Positions 6,309-10,177 of a DNA stretch of 10,177 bases are shown piece by piece. Below the pieces are notes generated by a model that did no database searches, was not told where the DNA came from, and saw only the letters and a program-made list of their open reading frames with translations. Made by a program: the position numbers and the translations under genes. Positions within the stretch are counted from its first letter, which is position 1, and every line of letters starts with the position of its first letter. The stretch covers positions 1-10,177 of the forward strand of contig DASZCR010000028.1 in the NCBI GenBank assembly GCA_035942915.1, given 5' to 3'. Origin of the DNA: DASZCR01 sp035942915. GTDB taxonomy: Bacteria > Acidobacteriota > Blastocatellia > Pyrinomonadales > Pyrinomonadaceae.

Positions 6309-6654
6309 CAACTGTGCGCGTCTGCACCGCGCGAGCCTGAAGCCGCGAGGGCCTCGCAAGCCTCCCGGTTGTCCAAGCGATGTCCGCGAGGCTCAAGCGG
6401 CACGGACGCCAACAGAGACTGTCTGCTCCCCTGGCGCGCTGCGCGGCGCGTAAAAAGGGGGCAGGGGAGCGGACAGTCGGCTTCCTGAGCCAAGTCAACT
6501 CACGCTGGGACTGAAACGACCGTCCCGATTTCCACACCGGACAGCAAGCACTCTTCCGCAGGTTTCGACGCACAGCGCGAAGCCCGGAGCACCTCTACGT
6601 TTTTTTTCAGACCTGAAAGATTGTCTCCGCAAGGATGCAGAAGGAGAACACGTA
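6309..6654. other. 346-bp gene-free spacer before the multicopper oxidase
   Basis: No convincing gene is seen in this spacer. It contains a long hairpin at 6417-6478, a run of eight T at 6600-6607, a short palindrome TTTCAG-AC-CTGAAA at 6605-6618, and the oxidase ribosome binding site AAGGAG at about 6641-6646. The 5' third has related GC-rich words (GCGAGGCC, GCGAGGCT). The spacer may hold the 3' end of the upstream transcript, a promoter, and the oxidase leader. Confidence 0.55.
6417..6478. repeat. Long GC-rich inverted repeat (17-bp stem)
   Basis: GACTGTCTGCTCCCCTG (6417-6433) pairs with CAGGGGAGCGGACAGTC (6462-6478) in a 17-bp stem with a single G-T wobble. The 28-base interior can form a second small hairpin (CGCGC...GCGCG). 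No T-run follows, so it is not a standard intrinsic terminator. It lies 108 bases after the unknown secreted protein gene. It could be a Rho-assisted terminator, a processing or stability hairpin, or a copy of a dispersed repeat. Confidence 0.6.
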
Positions 6655-8487
6655 ATGGCGAACATCTTGAAGATTAACAGAAGGGCGGAGAAGGAGAAGC
6701 AACAGGCCGCCAAAAACAGACGCGAGATAATCGCGGCCGGCTTGAGCCGCCGCGACATGCTGAAGATGGGGCTTCTGACGAGCGCCGGTCTGCTCATCCC
6801 GAAAAGAGGCTTGAGCGCACGCGCTCTCAACACCGCAGGCAGCCTCTCCAGCGGCAGCGGCAACCCGTCAAGCCCGCCGACGCGCCCCTTCGTCCAGCCC
6901 TTCACGCGCATGACCGTCAAGCAGCCGGTCACCTCCCTCAACCCGACGCCGACCGTCGTCCCGAACGTCGTCGCAGGCGAAGGCCGCACCATCTCGCATC
7001 AGGCTTTCAATCAATTCAAGCCGGTCAAGTTCTACGAAGTCGAGCAGCGTCTCGCCAACATCATCACGCACCCAGACCTTCCGGCGCAGCCGCTCTGGGG
7101 CTTCGACGGCCTCGTTCCCGGCCCGCTCTACGTCGAGCGTTACGGTCAGCCCGTCCTGATTCGCAACCGCAACAAGTTGCCTGCCGACAACGGCGGCTTC
7201 GGTAAGAATCTCGTCACCACGCACCTGCATAACGGCCACACCCCGGCCGAGTCTGACGGCAACCCGTGCGACAACTTCGGCCCCGGCAAGTTCTACGACC
7301 AGCACTACCCGAACGTCCTCGCCGGTATCAACTCCACGCACAAGGACGTGGGCGGCGACATTCAAGAGGCGATGCATACGCTCTGGTATCACGACCACAT
7401 GCACGACTTCACCTCGCAGAACGTCTACAAGGGACTGGCCGGGATGTATCTGCTCTTTAACGACTACGACACGGGCGACGAGACGACCGGCTTCCATCTC
7501 CCCTCGTTCGGAGACGGCGCGAGCGACGACAGCAACTTCGACATCCCGATGCTCTTCAGCGACCATCTCTACGACGAAGACGGCATCGTCACCTTCGACA
7601 CCTTCAACTTCGACGGCGTGCTCGGCGACCGCTTCCTCGTCAACGGCAAGGTGCAGCCCGTCCTCCACGTCCACCCGCGCCGCTATCGCTTCCGCTGGCT
7701 CGACGCAGGCCCCTCGCGCTTCTACGAACTGTTCTTCACCGACACGAACAATCTCAACCAGCGCATCCGCTTCCACCAGATTTCGACCGACGGCAACCTG
7801 CTCGAACGCCCCGTCGAAGTCGAGAGCGCACGTATCTCGGTGGCCGAACGCGTCGATATCGTGATTGACTTCTCGAAGTACGCAGGTAAGACGCTCTACA
7901 TCGAGAACCGTCTCGAACAGGTTGACGGGCGCGGGCCGACCGGCAAGGTGCTGCCCGCCGGACAGGGCAACCTGATTCTGAAGATTGTCGTTGACCTGCC
8001 GCCGATTGCCGACCACAGCGTTGACCCGGCGACCATCACCAAGTTCTATGGCCTGCCCGACAAGACGGCCGCGCCGCGCATCACGCGCACCTTCAACTTC
8101 GACCGCTCGAACGGCAACTGGACTATCAACGGCCGCTCGATGGACCCGGAATGTCAGGAGGTCAGAGTCCGCGTGCAGCAGAACTCGGTCGAGCACTGGA
8201 TTGTCAACAACAGTTCGGGCGGCTGGCAGCACCCCGCGCACATCCACTTCGAGGAGTTCCAGTTCCTCTCCATCAACGGACAGCCGCCGGCCTCGACCGG
8301 GCTGGTGCAGAACGGGCGCAAGGACGTGATTCGTCTCGAACACAACATGCAGACGAAGACCTTCTTCCGCTTCCGCGACTTTCTCGGCCGCTACCCGTTC
8401 CACTGTCATAACGTCGTCCACGAAGACCACGCGATGATGCTCATCTGGGAAATCGCTCCCGAAGGCGACCAGAGAACCAACCCGTAA
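6655..8487 (+). CDS. Tat-exported multicopper oxidase (CotA/bilirubin oxidase type)
   Basis: This encodes 610 residues. A Tat signal is present: SRRDMLKMGLLTSAGLL at 31-47, preceded by an unusually long 30-residue charged N-terminus. A Ser/Pro-rich linker follows. All four copper motifs of a three-domain laccase-type enzyme are intact. HLHNGH (H190, H192) and WYHDH (H246, H248) bind the trinuclear centre. HPAHIH (H526, H529, H531) and HCHNVVHEDHAM (H583, C584, H585, H589, M594) join the type 1 and trinuclear sites, with M594 as the expected axial ligand. The spacing around these motifs matches B. subtilis CotA. The usual HxHG is HLHNG here. The enzyme should couple oxidation of a phenol, metal ion or similar donor to reduction of O2 to water in the periplasm or outside the cell; the substrate cannot be read from the sequence. 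The start at ATG 6655 is supported by AAGGAG. A SCO-type copper protein gene follows 21 bp on. Confidence 0.95.
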   Translation: MANILKINRRAEKEKQQAAKNRREIIAAGLSRRDMLKMGLLTSAGLLIPKRGLSARALNTAGSLSSGSGNPSSPPTRPFVQPFTRMTVKQPVTSLNPTPTVVPNVVAGEGRTISHQAFNQFKPVKFYEVEQRLANIITHPDLPAQPLWGFDGLVPGPLYVERYGQPVLIRNRNKLPADNGGFGKNLVTTHLHNGHTPAESDGNPCDNFGPGKFYDQHYPNVLAGINSTHKDVGGDIQEAMHTLWYHDHMHDFTSQNVYKGLAGMYLLFNDYDTGDETTGFHLPSFGDGASDDSNFDIPMLFSDHLYDEDGIVTFDTFNFDGVLGDRFLVNGKVQPVLHVHPRRYRFRWLDAGPSRFYELFFTDTNNLNQRIRFHQISTDGNLLERPVEVESARISVAERVDIVIDFSKYAGKTLYIENRLEQVDGRGPTGKVLPAGQGNLILKIVVDLPPIADHSVDPATITKFYGLPDKTAAPRITRTFNFDRSNGNWTINGRSMDPECQEVRVRVQQNSVEHWIVNNSSGGWQHPAHIHFEEFQFLSINGQPPASTGLVQNGRKDVIRLEHNMQTKTFFRFRDFLGRYPFHCHNVVHEDHAMMLIWEIAPEGDQRTNP

Positions 8488-8508
8488 CGGACAAGGAGAC
8501 GCCTGAAT

Positions 8509-9156
8509 ATGAGAAGCATGTATAGGAGAACGCTGGTCGGGCTGCTCGGAGTCGTCCTTATCATGGGAGGCATCGCACCGGCGGCCGACGGACAGACCAA
8601 ACGTACGAAGACGCCGCGCGAGAGACTGGCCGAGCGCAGCTTTCCGAACGTCTTGCTGACGACGCACGACGGTCAGAAGGTCAGGTTCTACGACGACCTC
8701 GTGAAGGGGAAAATCGTCCTCATCAACTTCATGTATGCGAAGTGTGGGGGCATCTGTCCCGGAACGACGGCGAACCTGCTGAAGGTGCAGAAGATGTTAG
8801 GCAAGCGCGTCGGACGCGACATCTTCATCTATTCGATTACGCTCAAGCCGGAAGAGGACACCCCGCAGACGCTCAAGAAATACGCCGAGTCGTACAGGGT
8901 CGGGCCGGGCTGGAAGTTTTTGACCGGCGACCCGAAGGACGTGGAACTGCTGCGGCAAAAGCTCGGCTTCATCGACCGCGACCCGGCGCGCGACGCAGAC
9001 AAGTCGAACCACATCGGGATGCTCAGGTTCGGTAACGAGCCGCTGACGTTGTGGGCAGGCTGTCCGGGGCTGCTCGCGCCCGGAAAAATCGTGAAGGAAC
9101 TCGGCCTCGTTGATTGGCCGACGGCCGCAGAGGCGGCGAGAGGAGGGGAGAGATGA
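8509..9156 (+). CDS. SCO1/SenC-family copper chaperone / thioredoxin-like protein
   Basis: This encodes 215 residues. The N-terminus MRSMYRRTLVGLLGVVLIMGG...ADG is a signal peptide or membrane anchor (hydrophobic residues 9-22), so the domain is periplasmic. The thioredoxin-like fold carries the SCO copper motif CGGIC followed by Pro (C79, C83) after the strand KIVLINFMYAK. The conserved distal histidine is H168, in DKSNHIGMLRF. These three residues bind Cu in SCO proteins, which deliver copper to, or reduce cysteines of, the CuA site of cytochrome oxidase. Here the neighbour is a multicopper oxidase, so copper loading of that enzyme is the best inference. An extra cysteine, C185 (WAGCPGLL), is not part of the canonical site. 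The start ATG 8509 has AAGGAG at 8493-8498; an in-frame ATG at 8518 is a less likely alternative. The stop overlaps the next gene's start. Confidence 0.9.
   Translation: MRSMYRRTLVGLLGVVLIMGGIAPAADGQTKRTKTPRERLAERSFPNVLLTTHDGQKVRFYDDLVKGKIVLINFMYAKCGGICPGTTANLLKVQKMLGKRVGRDIFIYSITLKPEEDTPQTLKKYAESYRVGPGWKFLTGDPKDVELLRQKLGFIDRDPARDADKSNHIGMLRFGNEPLTLWAGCPGLLAPGKIVKELGLVDWPTAAEAARGGER
9141..9149 (+). promoter_or_regulatory. Ribosome binding site fixing the beta-propeller start
   Basis: AGGAGGGGA, inside the end of the SCO gene, lies just before ATG 9153. It supports this start over the in-frame TTG at 9114, and the resulting ATGA overlap with the SCO stop indicates coupled translation. Confidence 0.7.
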
Positions 9157-10118
9157 GAAAGAACCGACTGATAATCAAAGGTCTGTCCGGCGCATTCTGC
9201 GCGGCCGTTCTGGCGACGGCCTCGGCCTCGGCACAGACGGCGTCTGCGACCGTACAGCCCGGCGTCGAAGTAGCTGAAGCAGCCCCCACGCAGGCCGCCT
9301 CGTTCGCCGTCGGCGAAGGGCCGGAGGGCGTGACCACCGACGGGACGAACGTCTTCGTCGCCAACCAGTTCAGCAACACCGTCACCAAACTGCGCGGGAG
9401 CGACGGCGCGTCGGTCGCCACTTACAAGGTCGGCCGTCGCCCGGTGGCGCTGGCCTTCGACGGCTCGGCCGTCTGGGTGGCAAACTATCTCGGCAACAAC
9501 GTCATGAAACTCGACCCGGCGACCGGCGCGCTCCTCGGCACATACGCGGTCGGCGAAGGGCCGGGCGGCCTGCTCTGCACGTCCGGGCACGTCTGGGTGG
9601 CGAACCGCAACAGCAACACCGTGACCAAGCTTCGCGCTGCCGACGGCATGACGCTCGGCACTTATGAAGTAGGCACGCGCCCCATCGGTCTGGCCGCCGA
9701 CTCGACGCACGTCTACGTCACCAACAACAACAGCGACACCGTGACGAAACTGCGAGCAGCGAACGGCGCGGTCGTCGGCACGTTCACTGTCGGCGACGGC
9801 CCCTTCGGCATCGCCTTTGACGGCGCAAGCCTCTGGGTCGCCAACTTCGGCAGCGGCAACGTCATGAAGCTCAACACCGATGGGACGCTCGCGGGCACTT
9901 ACCGCGTCGGCGACGGCCCCGTCTCGGCCATCCATCACAACGGCGTCATCCTCGTCGTCAACAACGGCGGTGACAACGTGACGATGCTGCGCGCTGAAGA
10001 CGGCGCAAACATCGGCTCTCTGCCGACAGGTCGCAGCCCCATCGGCGTGGCCGCCGCAGGCTCAAGCCTCTGGGTGACGAACTCAGGCGGCAACAGCGTC
10101 ACGCTCACCAAGCGTTAG
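9153..10118 (+). CDS. Secreted seven-bladed beta-propeller (YVTN/NHL-like repeats)
   Basis: This encodes 321 residues from ATG 9153, overlapping the SCO stop by 4 bases. A Sec signal peptide is present, with basic MRKNRLIIKG, core LSGAFCAAVLATASA and likely cleavage before QTA. From residue 53 the protein consists of repeats of about 40 residues with the pattern VGxxPxG...DG..VWVAN..SNTVTKL....G...GTY. Starts are VGEGPEG, VGRRPVA, VGEGPGG, VGTRPIG, VGDGPFG, VGDGPVS and TGRSPIG: seven units, six of 39-40 residues and a last one of 30. The strand before the first unit (AASFA) could complete the last blade and close the ring. Such propellers are scaffolds or binding platforms; no catalytic residues or metal site are recognisable. 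Co-translation with the SCO protein and proximity to the oxidase suggest a partner role in that system, which is inference. Confidence 0.88.
   Translation: MRKNRLIIKGLSGAFCAAVLATASASAQTASATVQPGVEVAEAAPTQAASFAVGEGPEGVTTDGTNVFVANQFSNTVTKLRGSDGASVATYKVGRRPVALAFDGSAVWVANYLGNNVMKLDPATGALLGTYAVGEGPGGLLCTSGHVWVANRNSNTVTKLRAADGMTLGTYEVGTRPIGLAADSTHVYVTNNNSDTVTKLRAANGAVVGTFTVGDGPFGIAFDGASLWVANFGSGNVMKLNTDGTLAGTYRVGDGPVSAIHHNGVILVVNNGGDNVTMLRAEDGANIGSLPTGRSPIGVAAAGSSLWVTNSGGNSVTLTKR
9309..10115 (+). repeat. 120-bp in-frame tandem repeat encoding propeller blades
   Basis: Six full units of 117-120 bp and one 90-bp partial unit lie head to tail inside the propeller gene. Similarity is high at the protein level, and several words recur at the DNA level, such as the codons for NTVTKLR and for VWVAN. 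This points to blade duplication followed by divergence. Confidence 0.8.
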
Positions 10119-10177
10119 ACACCAGCAAGCGACACACAACCCGGTAGTCACAAACAGTTCAGCGCGGGCGCCCCAAG

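Noticed and set aside
6868..8667. 599-residue open frame on the minus strand across the oxidase and SCO genes
   Set aside because: It is antisense to two genes with intact catalytic motifs, is rich in Val/Ala/Arg/Asp/Glu as expected from the reverse of GC-biased codons, and shows no motif or signal peptide.
9114..9152. TTG start for the propeller gene
   Set aside because: The ATG at 9153 has a strong ribosome binding site and is followed directly by a normal signal peptide.
8829..9938. 369-residue minus-strand open frame over the SCO and propeller genes
   Set aside because: Its repeats are just the complement of the propeller blades; no independent coding evidence.

Overview
The window is a GC-rich stretch of bacterial chromosome with nine genes, all on the + strand and mostly in tight groups. 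The proteins are those of an aerobic, respiring, probably diderm bacterium: a periplasmic heme protein, a Tat-exported multicopper oxidase, a SCO-type copper chaperone and a Rieske-flavoprotein. No rRNA, tRNA, phage, transposase or CRISPR array is visible. Gene style and a heptanucleotide intergenic repeat make me think of Acidobacteriota (Blastocatellia-like), but this is an impression, not something the sequence proves.

Layout. Positions 1-726 hold the C-terminal part of a c-type cytochrome of the di-heme peroxidase/MauG type. Next comes an unusual inverted array of 7-bp units (731-816). A four-gene operon follows (848-3976), with gaps of 7, 12 and 8 bp: a four-helix membrane protein, a DUF2231 membrane protein, GTP cyclohydrolase II (RibA), and a Rieske domain fused to an AIF/ferredoxin-reductase-type FAD/NAD(P)H oxidoreductase. 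A 271-bp spacer with hairpins precedes a Crp/Fnr-family regulator (4248-5039), which ends at a strong palindrome and T-rich tract (5072-5110).

The second half is a secreted copper-enzyme cassette. A secreted protein of unknown function (5415-6308) is followed by a 346-bp spacer with a 17-bp-stem hairpin. Then come a CotA/bilirubin-oxidase-type multicopper oxidase with a Tat signal (6655-8487), a SCO1/SenC-like protein (8509-9156), and a secreted seven-bladed beta-propeller (9153-10118) whose ATG overlaps the SCO stop.

How they may work together (inference). The SCO protein probably helps load copper into, or keep reduced, the neighbouring oxidase, and the propeller is a likely partner or scaffold. 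In the first operon, RibA makes the first committed riboflavin precursor and sits directly before a flavoprotein, which suggests matched flavin supply for a redox module that may include the two His-bearing membrane proteins. The Crp/Fnr regulator lies between the two modules and is a candidate controller of either. The most unusual items are the heptad inverted array, the doubled 5-4-5 palindrome after the regulator, the unknown secreted protein beside the oxidase, and the RibA/Rieske-flavoprotein/membrane-protein operon.
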